Source: Priapulus caudatus (taxonomy: Eukaryota; Priapulida; Priapulimorpha; Priapulimorphida; Priapulidae). Taken from it: a DNA stretch of 24,482 bases. The position numbers and the translations under genes are program-made. The notes under the pieces were generated by a model. It worked only from the letters and a program-made list of their open reading frames with translations. It was not told the origin of the DNA and searched no databases. Where the stretch lies: assembly GCF_000485595.1 (NCBI RefSeq), contig NW_014577087.1, forward strand, positions 404,096-428,577, read 5' to 3'. Shown one piece after another: positions 9,950 through 19,813 of the stretch (positions are counted from its first letter, which is position 1; every line of letters begins with the position of its first letter).

Positions 9950-10121
9950 ACAGGTGAGATACACCGCCATACTAACAGGTGAGGCACACTGTCATACAAA
10001 CAGGTGAGAATACCATCACACTAACAGGTGAGATACACCGTCATACTAACAGGTGAAAATAGCAGGTGAGACTACAATCACACTAACAGGCGAGATACAC
10101 CGTCATACTAACAGGTGAAAA
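9950..10121 (+). repeat. 25-bp minisatellite of AACAGGTGAGATACACCGTC
   Basis: Eight copies of the word CAGGTG (one CAGGCG) start at 9951, 9976, 10001, 10025, 10050, 10063, 10087 and 10112, spaced 24-25 bp with one 13-bp short unit. The unit continues ATACT. Each copy is both an E2-box (CAGGTG) and a textbook 5' splice site CAG|GTGAG on the plus strand, antisense to the RhoGEF. Confidence 0.93.
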
Positions 10122-11425
10122 ATAAAGGCGGGGAGAAAGTTAGGGGGCGGTGAAGAACGGAGGGAGAGATGGATAGATGGGCATTGCGAACGAAAGAGAA
10201 AGAGGAGAATGAGAGAGATAAACATCCGCATGGATCTTTTTGGATTTTTAGCTCAGTAATGTATATCAGTAAAATCTAATTAACGCAATTACTCCAAATA
10301 TCACATTATTAATTATCCTGAATCATCTTGTTATTTAGTTCATTAGAGTTAGTATAATGATCAAGCTAAAAAAAATTTTAAAATTTACATGCAAAATAGC
10401 AACATGTATTAACTGTGTTGGGTGGGAATGAAAGGTATAAAAGTCTGATCACATTATCATGGACGTTGAATGATAAAGATATAGATCCAGGAAGCAAATA
10501 TGAGATGTACAAACTTCACAAGACTTGGTTTTTCTTGCAGCGTCAGCTGGGAGCAGGCCAGGTAAACAAACACACGGTTGCTCTCCACAAACCACTGACT
10601 GATGACTGATGACGCATCGCATCAAGTAGACATATTTCCCACCAGATGTCATCATTATCTACGCATACGCGAGTCATAATCACAGCACTTACCACCAAAT
10701 AAACTCTCGGGCTAAATGCACGGGAAGGAAATTCTACTCTAGCAGGCACAGCTGGAGATCTTAACTGCCACGTCGCACTTTCCACGCATTCCTGCGCCTG
10801 CGTTATTTATTATATTATATATGTGCCTGATCCCCTACTCTAGTAATTGTGTCACTGCTAGCTCAGTGAATGCATCGACGTAGACTTAATCAGTGGAAAT
10901 TTGACTCTGATAGTAATATACATTGATAGATAAAGTCTAACAGCACAAGGCTAGCATTTCTGGGCAAGCCCCCAACACACACGCACACACCCCGCGCAAC
11001 GTGGCTGTCATTGATGACTCATTCCCCCGCGAAGAGAGCGCTTACAAAGGCGAGAGAAATAATCATTTCTCTCACAATGTTCCAAAAGACGATTGTCGAA
11101 CATGTTAATGCGGCAGAATGCAACTCGTAAAGCCGGTATGACTCACAATCGTCGGCGTGTTAGAGTGCTAAAAGAGGGGACCCACCCATACGCAGCACCC
11201 CGAGCTAAATCTCACGTTGCCCGAGAACAATTGGCAACAAGGCAGTGTGATAAGCATTTAGACGTGTTCGCTGGAGCACTGCTACATCTTTTATTATTGC
11301 GAATTATGACCAGGCAGTTCGATAGCCGATGTAGCCTTTAACTACTTAGTCGGTTCGGGGAAGTCTGCTATCCACAGAGAAATGCGACTGCACGAGAAAC
11401 ATGAATCAACTCGTGCGTCGCAATA
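10122..11425. other. Non-coding intronic stretch
   Basis: No gene recognised. It includes a purine-rich patch (10130-10225), AT-rich DNA, a short hairpin GAGAGAAAT...ATTTCTCTC (11052-11073) and a possible plus-strand 21-nt microexon signature at 10541-10561. Confidence 0.5.
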
Positions 11426-11429
11426 ACAG

Positions 11430-11525
11430 TCACACACACACGCAAGCACATACACACACACACGGGCACGTATACACACGCACGCAGCCACGCTTGCAGC
11501 CACGCACGCACGCACACACGAATAA
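11430..11525. repeat. CACA/ACGC microsatellite
   Basis: Compound repeat containing a 39-bp core (11477-11515; CACGCACGCAGCCACGCTTG then CAGCCACGCACG...) that recurs exactly at 12118-12156. Confidence 0.9.
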
Positions 11526-12085
11526 ACACAAAACGAAAACGCGCACATGTAAACACACGAGCTTTTCTATACATGCGCACTCTCCATCCCCCCTGACAAA
11601 TCATTTTCTCCGTTCCCACGGCGTTCATTCCCACCTCCTCCCTTCCTCTGTCTCCACCTTAATCACTCCCCACTCTACCCCCATCTTATCTGTCATTCTC
11701 TCCAATAACGTGCTATGAAACACTACTGCTGTAACATTGCTATTACATCCTCCTATTATTCTGCTGAGCATTCGCAACACGAACACACACACGCACGCAC
11801 GTATATAGGCACGCACGCGCCTACGCACAAACACATGTACAGGACTATCATCTCGCAGTAAGGAGTGAGTCGGCGTTAATGATGGCGGTTAGGGTGGTAG
11901 ATGCAGCAGACAGCATATAATCACACCGGCTCTATAATAACACACAGCGAAACCGGAGCCGACACAGGGGCCCTGGCGACCAGGAAAACATGTGGGACGC
12001 GGCCCAGCAGTTGTAGCCCAACTAAACACATCTCACTGGAACCAACCTTCCCTGCTAGAGAACCCAGCATGACACCGCCTCCTTA
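11526..12085. other. Non-coding stretch between two ACGC microsatellites
   Basis: No gene seen. 11575-11700 is CT/CCTCC-rich. A short ACACACACGCACGCACG repeat lies at about 11782-11818. Confidence 0.5.
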
Positions 12086-12088
12086 CAT

Positions 12089-12143
12089 ATACACACACAC
12101 GCACACGCACGCACACGCACGCACGCAGCCACGCTTGCAGCCA

Positions 12144-12211
<68 letters not shown>
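12089..12211. repeat. (ACGC)n microsatellite
   Basis: CACA/CACG repeats, the shared 39-bp core at 12118-12156, then about 14 perfect ACGC/GCAC tetranucleotides ending in (AC)n. Confidence 0.95.
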
Positions 12212-12720
12212 ATGACGGCAGCATGCAGCTGGCCCGCGATTGACGCGAAAATCTGCTGGCATTCATGTATTTTGACAGAAATTGATTGCTGCGAGCGCTG
12301 ATACTTTAATTGCTTTATCCTTCACCTGTGACCGGCTTGGGGGCAAATCTAAGGGCCGCTCGCTCGCTGGACAGTAATTAATTCACCAAAGCAAATGTCT
12401 CCGACCAGCGTCCTGCTCATCCGCACTGAATAATTGCAGTCGTGCACAATTTTTGGTTGCAACACGAAGTTCACACGAAGTTCACAAGAATCTCACACGA
12501 AGCTGGGGTGTTTGACCTCTATTAACTTTCACTGTTAGAAGACCATGCAAACATCTTTCTGTATCAGTAACCGAATTTGTTTGCATCTATATCAACGTTT
12601 ACTAATTTTCCAGGTCATTGTGCATATTACCAATAAAAAATGTTCCGTTTAAATAGAATTGGTGGTCTATAGAATGGGGTGTTGGTAACTTCGACCACAT
12701 AGCTGCATAATATGGAAAGC
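12212..12720. other. Non-coding intronic stretch
   Basis: No gene seen. A short direct repeat CACACGAAGTTCACACGAAG lies at about 12463-12490. Confidence 0.5.
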
Positions 12721-12734
12721 CATCCCCTTCAAAA

Positions 12735-13432
12735 ATCATTTTCAAACATTTCAAATACACAATTTTAAATAAATTTAAAACATTTCAAATTAATTAATAA
12801 AAATACAAATTACTTTATATTGTTTGAGAAATTTAAATTCAAAATTTAAAATCAATTCACAGAATAACAAATTAATTTATTAACTTGCAAATTAATTCAC
12901 AACTTTCCAAAATAATTGCCTGATATACAAATTCCTTCACATCATTGTAAAAATTCATTTTCTAAACGTACAATTTATTTTCAAAACAACAAACCAATTT
13001 ACTAACTTGCAATTTAATTGAGAACATGTTACATAAACTCACAAATGTTAAAATTTTGCTTCATCACCCTAACAATTGAAATTATAAGTTTTAAATTAAT
13101 TTACAGAATAACGAATCAGTTCACTAACTTTGAAATTGATTTATTACTTTTAACATTAATCACCAGAAATGCAAATCTAACTGTTCAATTGGTTTCAGAA
13201 TTATTAGGTAACAAATGACAAATGTATAGCTTAAATTACAAATTAATCATACAGCTTTCAAAACATATATAAATGTTTACAATCAAAGAGCTCATTTAAC
13301 AATCAATTTATGCAACTTCCAATCTATTCAAGACCTCTGAAATCACTTACTAGCGTTTACAATTTGCCGCCCACTCTGTTAATTGTTTCCGGTCCGTGTG
13401 CAAAACTATTCAGGAAACTTCGAATCAATTCA
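12735..13432. repeat. AT-rich degenerate ~20-25-bp tandem repeat
   Basis: Recurring, diverged words of the type ACTTGCAAATTAATTCAC, ACTTCCAATCTATTCA and ACTTTGAAATTGATTTA occur every 20-30 bp. Divergence is high, so unit boundaries are uncertain. The same wording continues into the outer left arm of the adjoining foldback element (ACTTGCAATCTATTCACTAC). Confidence 0.6.
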
Positions 13433-14249
13433 TAGGACTTGCAATCTATTCACTACACTTTCCGAAGCAGCCAACTACAAACCAAACTCCAAATCAATTC
13501 ATTCTAAAAGTGCCCGGATGCTTCAGCTTGGATGGATACGCTATAGTATTGGAGGATCCGATTTTTACCACCCTGCGGGAAAGATGTGTTTGTTTACAGC
13601 TGTACACTACAGTGTAGTGACAGTGTTGCCCAAAGAGCGTTCATCGTGACGTCACGTCCAGGTCACGTGTGTAAACATAGCTCTGCTGGTTGGCAAAAGC
13701 GTTCGTTGGCACAGGCACTTGGAACGTCTCAATTAAATTAAATAATGATAAATAAACACAAAATGTATTTACTACGAAAGTCTTAATGTTTCTCTACTCT
13801 ATTTCGCCTATAATCACCTGCAAATGCCGGTCAAATGCTCATCTGCAACACACAAGTACACCGCACGCCCGCCCTGTGCTGCGTGCACTAACAACATGAA
13901 TAAGAGAATTATGTTATTCATGTTGTTTATGCTCTTTTATGCTCTATTATTGTTATGCTCTCTATGCTATATTGCTATGCTATGCTGTAACGCAGAGCTA
14001 TGTTTTCACACGCGACCTGAACGTGACGTCACGCTGAACGCTCCTTGGGCATGCAACACTGTCACTACACTGTAGTGTACAGCTGTAAACAAACACATCT
14101 TTCCCGCAGGGTGGTAAAAATCGGATCCTCCAATACTATAGCGTATCCATCCAAGCTGAAGCATCCGGGCACTTTTAGAATGAATTGATTTGGAGTTTGG
14201 TTTGTAGTTGGCTGGTTCGGAAAGTGTAGTGAATAGATTGCAAGTCCTA
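13433..14249. mobile_element. 817-bp foldback (long inverted repeat) element
   Basis: Arms 13433-13685 and 13993-14249 are inverted copies, about 253 and 257 bp, with roughly 90-95% identity by eye, around a 307-bp spacer. The termini read TAGGACTTGCAATC...GATTGCAAGTCCTA. The TA at each end may be a TA target duplication (Tc1/mariner-like), but it could equally belong to the palindrome. Each arm carries GTGACGTCAC. ORFs read across both arms in opposite directions give the same peptide, so they are by-products of the duplication. No transposase is present. Confidence 0.85.
13892..13925. repeat. Short hairpin inside the foldback spacer
   Basis: CAACATGAATAA (13892-13903) and its reverse complement (13914-13925) form a 12-bp perfect stem with a 10-nt loop. 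ATGCT/TATGC runs follow to about 13985. Confidence 0.8.
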
Positions 14250-15409
14250 GTGTGTGTCTCCACTTCTGCCCAGCTTTGCCAAACATTAACACCCTTTCTC
14301 CCACACCCAACAAACACACCACCGAGTTACTCGCGAGTGGTGGCGAAACTTGTTTACCAATATCCGATTGCTTTCACTGCCTTTTTTTACTGGAATCGCG
14401 AACGTTTCACGAGGAAACGACGCGTAACGGATAAAAACAGCGATAAACAGCGTGCCAGCTCTCGTGTAATTAGGCTTAAATCATTAGCCAGGGTCTACGA
14501 CCACGGGCCTCACCTGAGCTGAAAGGACGGCAAACAAACCCGACTGCAGAAGCTGTCTCAGCTGATCAATTACCAGCAGTAAAAATGCACCAAAACCCGA
14601 GCGAACATGAATCGCAAATCGTTTATAAGACTGAGAACAGAAGCCATTTAATCTGGGAGGTCACGCTAAATCCTTGTTATCCGTATATAATACATACTCG
14701 CAAACAATATCGTTTTCCACACAAACCCGACGTGACGTACACTTCAACAATAGGATTCATGTCGGGTTCGAATTTTAGAGCTGAATCGAAACTGAAATCA
14801 TACGGAAATGAAAGATATATGAAAGCGCATGCGCACCTGCCCGCAGAACACCTGTCCGTAGAATTACGGGCATAATAGGTTATTCACAGAAATGCCGTTT
14901 GAAGTCCCCACCAAGGACGTATTTATTCGATCAGGCATGTGCATATTGACCAAAGTTTTTTGGACTGCCTCATTAATGATTCACGACTAATCGTACGTCA
15001 AGTGCTTTACCTGCGATATTGCATTAAAATTTAAAGCAGGCTCACATAGAAGGGGGTTTCTTTGGAAAATTTGTGTTTTTTCCCAATTTTTTCACAACTG
15101 GCCGGGTTTCATTCGCGCGAATTCTGAAAGTGCATACGTATGATATATAGCGCACTGTGTACACACGAATTAATATATACGCTAGTATATATAGACGTAA
15201 TTGAAAAAAAGCTAGATCGTCCACAACCCTGTCTAGTCCAATACATTACCGCACACAAGATACATTCGGGCAGCACAATATATCAAGCTTATCCTGCCTG
15301 ACAATAAACATTAATCTCGACCCGCCTTCCTCTTCCGAATCGTGACTCAGCGAATATCTGTTTGCATTCGATCGCCCAATACAAATGCGATTTTTCCCTT
15401 CTGGCCGCA
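14250..15409. other. Non-coding intronic stretch
   Basis: No recognised gene. The longest ORF (14585-14875 plus, 96 codons) has no recognisable domain, no splice framing and no coding bias evident by eye. Confidence 0.5.
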
Positions 15410-15595
15410 GACAACAAAGAGCGACGAGGGTGGCAGGGAGGGGGGAGAGGCGGTCGGCGCCGGCGGGAGCTGGTTGTCGTCGTCAGGCGGGCATGAGTAA
15501 TAACGCCGCTAGCTGACGCTGCCGGCAGCCGCGTCGCTAGCTGCTGCGAGCAACGCCGCCGCCGCCGCCGCCGCTCACCACGGTAAACAACTTAC

Positions 15596-15608
15596 TTCCG
15601 AATCTCAT
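15596..15608 (-). CDS. Candidate alternative first coding exon (MRFG-) of the RhoGEF
   Basis: Inside the 13.7-kb intron the minus strand carries ATGAGATTCGGAA|GTAAGT. The 13 coding bases end with one spare base, the phase exon B requires. Splicing would give Met-Arg-Phe-Gly-Ser-Gly-Pro-Leu-Ile-Gln-Arg-Cys and drop the exon A leader. This ATG is the first in its frame after an in-frame TAA at 15710-15708. The surroundings are CpG-rich, as expected for a promoter. A second donor-like site 24 nt further on (GTG|GTGAGC) is out of phase for exon B. Alternative reading: CGGAAGT is also an ETS-factor core motif, so the donor match could be coincidental. The initiation context is weak (C at -3). Confidence 0.35.
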
Positions 15609-15652
15609 CAGGGCGCCGCCGTGTGTGTACACGGACACAGATCGGAGCGCAT
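15608..15652 (-). other. Short upstream ORF overlapping the candidate alternative start
   Basis: An ATG at 15652-15650 (minus) opens a 14-codon ORF whose TGA stop overlaps the MRFG start codon as TGATG. If the candidate first exon is transcribed from upstream of 15652, this arrangement could limit or gate initiation. It depends entirely on the alternative exon being real. Confidence 0.25.
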
Positions 15653-15710
15653 CGCTGGCGAGGAAGAGGGCGGATGGGTTGTCTGTGGTTTGCGGTGCTG
15701 ATTGCCGTTA

Positions 15711-16300
15711 TTGCCGAGTCGAAGTAGCGAGAGATTCCCGGGGAAAATACGCGTAAATACGTGCTGTCATACGCAGCAGGGATATTCCACAGCGTCGTCT
15801 ATTAGACACACTCACTTGTATAAATATATACGTACACGCAAACTTACAGGCCTGCACACACGCATACATGCGCGCACACGTACACGCCAGCGCTCAGAGA
15901 CATATATAGCCAGTTTGGCAAGCAATGTAGTTGAAGAACTCATCACGTCTGATGCAGTTTAAATACGAAGCTTATGAAATCAGATGTGGCATCAAACAAA
16001 CGCTGTCCTGTGCAAACAGTAGTGAGTAAGGATACCAGAGAACAAACCACCTTATTGAAGCTGGCGCAAAATGGCGTCGAACACACGGCGCGAACTGAGC
16101 AGCGTGAGGATTACTCCCGCTAATAAATTGCCTCTCGGCATTAAAATTGGATTACATCATCGACAAGCGAGAGTTTGAGGGATTTGTCGCAATATTGAAA
16201 TTCAATTTGACAAGGAAATCGTTACCAACTTCAAAATTGCCATCGGTAGTCGGTCTCCTTCCTAGAGTCTATTATGTCCGTGAAGATACCCTAGCTACCG
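15711..16300. other. Non-coding intronic stretch upstream of the candidate internal promoter
   Basis: No gene seen. Mixed CA-rich and AT-rich DNA. Confidence 0.45.
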
Positions 16301-16306
16301 CTGCTG

Positions 16307-16453
16307 CACACACACGCACGCGCGCGCACACACGAACGCACGCACGCACTCACGCACGCACGCACTCACGCACGCACACACACACGCGCACGCGCACGCG
16401 CACGCGCACGCGCACGCGCACGCACACGCACACGCACACGCACACGCACACGC

Positions 16454-16498
<45 letters not shown>

Positions 16499-16506
16499 CA
16501 CACACG
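16307..16506. repeat. Compound CACG / (CGCGCA)n / CACACG / (CA)n microsatellite
   Basis: About 200 bp of alternating purine-pyrimidine passing in order through ACGCACGC, CGCACG hexamers, CACACG hexamers and (CA)n. The ordered change of unit suggests successive slippage expansions. Confidence 0.95.
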
Positions 16507-17053
16507 CCACAGGTATATTCATATAGCGAGACTGCACGCACGCGTGAATGTCATCACCTGCTTATTATCCTCTATAACTAGCAGCGTTTCCGACAGCCAC
16601 ACATTCAAAACCATCGCTAATTACCCTACGTAACATTGCTTACAGCCACGTAACGTGACGAGCGCGCCAACGGTCGCCAAGTCGCTTCCCTCTCATTTTC
16701 CGCGGAGTTGGTGCGTGTAATGACATCCAGTATATGCGTGCTGGTTGCCTACACACACACACACACAGGTGAGAAAGATCGCTCGTAAGCTACGTCCATA
16801 TAACAAATTACATCAGTATTTCACACATGCACGTACATAGTACATATATAGGAGCGGCTGTGCCTTAGCATGATTATTATATCACGATATAACTTACGAG
16901 GGAATGTAGATGTCCCGAATAGAGATCTATTCGTGTACTATACCACACTACACCAAAATTCATATATACTACACCATATTACAGAAGATTGCGGTGTCTC
17001 CGCATGCCACCGCGTTTCACCAGCGTACGGCGCAGGGTGTAACCCAGCATCGC
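16507..17053. other. Non-coding intronic stretch
   Basis: No gene seen. A short (AC)8 lies at about 16751-16767, followed by a plus-strand CAG|GTGAGA word. Confidence 0.5.
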
Positions 17054-17056
17054 TTA

Positions 17057-17328
17057 GGCCATCCTTAAAAAAATTCTATGTTTGCTGTCCCCCGACCCAT
17101 GATTTTTTAGTGGGTAGGTAGGTAGGTAGGTCTCTTTTTTGTGTGATGCATAACAGTTATTTTAAGTCTGTCCTCATGTTTGCCACACATGCTTTGTGTT
17201 TCAGTCTTAACTATGAAGAATGTGAAAAAAAAAATAATAGAACCCAAAATGTCAAAAAAAACTTGGGTCGCGGCTATTTTCGTGGGTCGGTCGGAGGACA
17301 GCAAACATATAATTTTTTAAGGATGGCC
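17057..17328. mobile_element. 272-bp MITE, PIF/Harbinger-like
   Basis: Terminal inverted repeats begin GGCCATCCTTAAAAAA and continue TTTGCTGTCC for about 45 bp with few mismatches. The element is flanked on both sides by TTA (17054-17056 and 17329-17331), which fits the 3-bp TWA target duplication of PIF/Harbinger elements. The interior is AT-rich, with (TAGG)4 at about 17114-17130 and A-runs. It has no transposase ORF, so it would be non-autonomous. Confidence 0.75.
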
Positions 17329-17331
17329 TTA

Positions 17332-17580
17332 CAGCGAGAAGCAGTGAGGTAGCTCATGTTGCTACAGGCTGCAAGCCGCCACTTCCTCGTAAGACCTGCC
17401 CACGTCGCGGTAGCCTACATAACAGCGATTAATTATTGAGCGGGGCGACGTCATAATCAGCAGCTATACCACGACTGTGGGCTCAACCAGGAGAACTACT
17501 GCAGATGCCATCCCCCACCCGTGCATCCCATCCGGGAGGCCTGTGTTTACACGACACGGCCTATATAGGTGCGTACATGC
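17332..17580. other. Non-coding intronic stretch
   Basis: No gene seen between the MITE and the CT-rich tract. Confidence 0.45.
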
Positions 17581-17589
17581 TTGTGTGCG

Positions 17590-17691
17590 TATTCTCCCTC
17601 TCCCCTTCTTTTCGGTCGACGTCCCTCATCTTCCTCCCTCTCTCTTTCTCTCGGTTTCGCCCCATCACCCCCTTTCCTCTCTCATTATCTC

Positions 17692-17728
<37 letters not shown>

Positions 17729-17785
17729 GCTCATCTCTCTCTTTCTCTTTTTCTCCCCTTTTCTCTCTCTCTTACACTGCCTTTG
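17590..17785. repeat. CT-rich polypyrimidine tract with (CT)n
   Basis: Pyrimidine-rich on the plus strand, with an uninterrupted (TC)n of roughly 17 units ending near 17727. All ORFs here are Ser/Leu-rich artefacts. Confidence 0.92.
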
Positions 17786-18350
17786 CCAATCTGCCGCAGA
17801 ATCTGTGATAACTATATATACATATTGACAGGCCCGCTTATCTAAGCTGTTTACGATATCCATCGAGAAATACCGAAGAAGAAAGAATGCTTTCAATGCG
17901 TCCAGAAAGAGGATGTGATTTAAAGAATCTGCTGGAACTCATACACAACCATTATATTTCCGTGTAATTTCCGGCGATGATATTTATAACAGCTCCGGGT
18001 TCGCGTACACTGCTGTCCGGGACTCCTCCTGATCAGCGTGACCTCTTTTTCTCGCTCCTTGGCTTCAGCAACCGTCTACCCACCACCTTATGTCTCCGCT
18101 GGCAGCCGCACCCACCCACGCACGCACGCACGCGAGCATACTTCACCGAACACGGAATGAGGCGGGAGAGAAGGGGAGGAAAAAGGAAGTTAAGCAAGGC
18201 AGAGAGGAATTAGAAGGAGGGTACAGCTGCGCAGGGGAAGGGAAGAACTGTCTGCGAGACACGTTTTTTTATGAAATGCGTGAAAAGGCACGTCAGATCT
18301 GTTCGAGAAGTTCTCATTCATACTTGTCATCGATGACGGGCCGCCCGACC
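17786..18350. other. Non-coding intronic stretch
   Basis: No gene seen. A purine-rich segment (about 18155-18245) contains AGGCGGGAGAGAAGGGGAGG. Confidence 0.45.
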
Positions 18351-18355
18351 CTCGA

Positions 18356-18512
18356 GGGATGCTGAGGGATGCTGCGGGATGCTGGGGGATGCCGGGGGAT
18401 GCTGAGGGATACTGGGGGATACCGAGGGATGCTGGGGGATGCCGAGGGATGCTGGGGGATGCCGAGGGATGCTGGGGGATGCCGAGGGATGCTGGGGGAT
18501 GCCGAGGGATGC
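18356..18512 (+). repeat. 10-bp G-rich minisatellite (GGGATGCYGN)
   Basis: GGGAT recurs at exactly 10-bp steps from 18356 to 18506 (16 units). Many units alternate GCTGG/GCCGA to make a 20-bp higher-order unit. Runs of three to five G at 10-bp spacing on the plus strand are compatible with G-quadruplexes. Confidence 0.95.
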
Positions 18513-19805
18513 TACGTACAGCACGGGGCAGGTACAACACCACGGCGACCTTGCCAGGTGAACGGCCTCATCATGGTGACCACCGTGCACTTAATCGGCT
18601 GCAGGTAAAGCGCGGCGGGTGCAGTTATTGCTTGTTACTGTTAGCGAACTCGTCATACGGGCGCGCTCGACACTCGCTCACCTGCTCGCACCTACCTGGT
18701 CACTATACCTGATCACTCCCTACCTAGCAGCTCGGCGGTCGTCAGCAAGCTCACTCGTGATTAGTCACACAGCCGCCGCGCCACGCCACGGAACATAAGA
18801 GCATCATAAATTACGTATACTCAGATCTCGATTTGCCGGCCTTCCGTACTGCCCGCATGCACCACAACGTGGGCGTGTGCGCGAGGGAATGCGAGCGTTC
18901 TGCACCACTAATCCCTCCATCTCTCGCTTGCTGCCTGCTCGATCAAATTCCCTTCATCACTCACACCCTGTGTGCCTAGACTTCCTGCCTCTATCCCTCA
19001 ACAATCTATCCACCCAACCACCGATCTATGCACACAGCCATCTGTCACAAACAATCTCTTACTTGCTCTGTCCCTCTCTTACTCTCATACTCGCGCGCAC
19101 GCACGCACACACACGCGATCTCTCTTTCTTCCTACCCACGCTCGCGTGTGCTCGATAGATGCTGAGTCTAGCTATACTAGGGGTGGATGCACAAGAGCGC
19201 CAATAGTTTCTCGGTAATTTGCAACAGTCTAAACCCGGGCACGCTGGCTGCATGCGGGCGCAGGCAGCGTGTATCTATGTATGTATGATGTATATATATA
19301 CCTGCAGTTCTCGCGCTGACACTGACAGTCCGTTGACCCCGCCTCGCTCCGGGCTTCTCTTACATCGCTGAGACTGAGAGAGAGGGGGAGGCGCGTGTTT
19401 GCTCAGCACTGACGGCGGCAGCCCCAATTGCTGCGCTAGTCGGTAATTACTCTACGCTCTAAAATACCCCGTGCAGCTACTATAGCTGGCCGGTAAAAAC
19501 TCCGAACTGAAACTGTATAGAGTTGGCATTTCGTTCGCTGTCGGCGCCGGGCAGCGAACGCAGCATCGCTCTAACGATCGTGTATACGCTGTTGCCACTA
19601 GCATATTGCAGCGATATCTACCCATTATCGGCAGGTATTATTCGGGAGTACATTAGTCGGGAGTATACATCTTATTATTCGTATTATTCGGGAGTACATC
19701 TACGACTGCTGCATCTATAGATGCTGAACAAAACCGCATATCTGCGACGATACTCACACGACGACGGACATCGTGTCCGAGTTTAATACTTGCTTGCTCG
19801 GCCTC
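18513..19805. other. Non-coding intronic stretch
   Basis: No gene seen. It includes a short ACGC/CACA repeat at about 19093-19115, a TATG/TATA run at 19273-19300, and ATTATTCGGGAGTACAT repeated at about 19637 and 19681. Confidence 0.45.
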
Positions 19806-19813
19806 TTTAATAT

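Larger units (their letters stand above)
15410..15710 (-). promoter_or_regulatory. CpG-rich block, candidate internal promoter
   Basis: This stretch is much richer in G+C and CpG than its AT-rich flanks. It holds GGCGCCGGCGGG-type sequence, a (GCC) run at about 15554-15572 and an ETS-like CGGAAGT at 15600-15594 (minus). It surrounds the candidate alternative first exon. No TATA box is evident, as in many CpG promoters. It could also be a conserved enhancer; the sequence alone does not decide. Confidence 0.35.

Noticed and set aside
10700-10800. Possible minus-strand exon ending GGTG|GTAAGT
   Set aside because: The donor is good, but the open frame has no ATG (the nearby ATG meets a stop), the acceptor lacks a pyrimidine tract, and the phase (0) does not fit exon B.
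12318-12360. Possible cassette exon between CTGTCCAG and CACAG|GTGAAG on the minus strand
   Set aside because: It is 41 nt, not a multiple of three, so it would break the frame between exons A and B.
13383-13649. ORF in the left foldback arm, with the same peptide from the right arm (14317-14006 minus)
   Set aside because: The shared peptide only reflects the inverted DNA duplication; no protein family is recognised and the frame does not cover a whole arm pair.
14585-14875. 96-codon plus-strand ORF
   Set aside because: No recognisable domain, no splice framing and no neighbour on that strand; length is within chance expectation for this window.
15560-15590. Second donor (GTG|GTGAGC) for the candidate alternative first exon
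   Set aside because: It leaves phase 0, while exon B needs phase 1.
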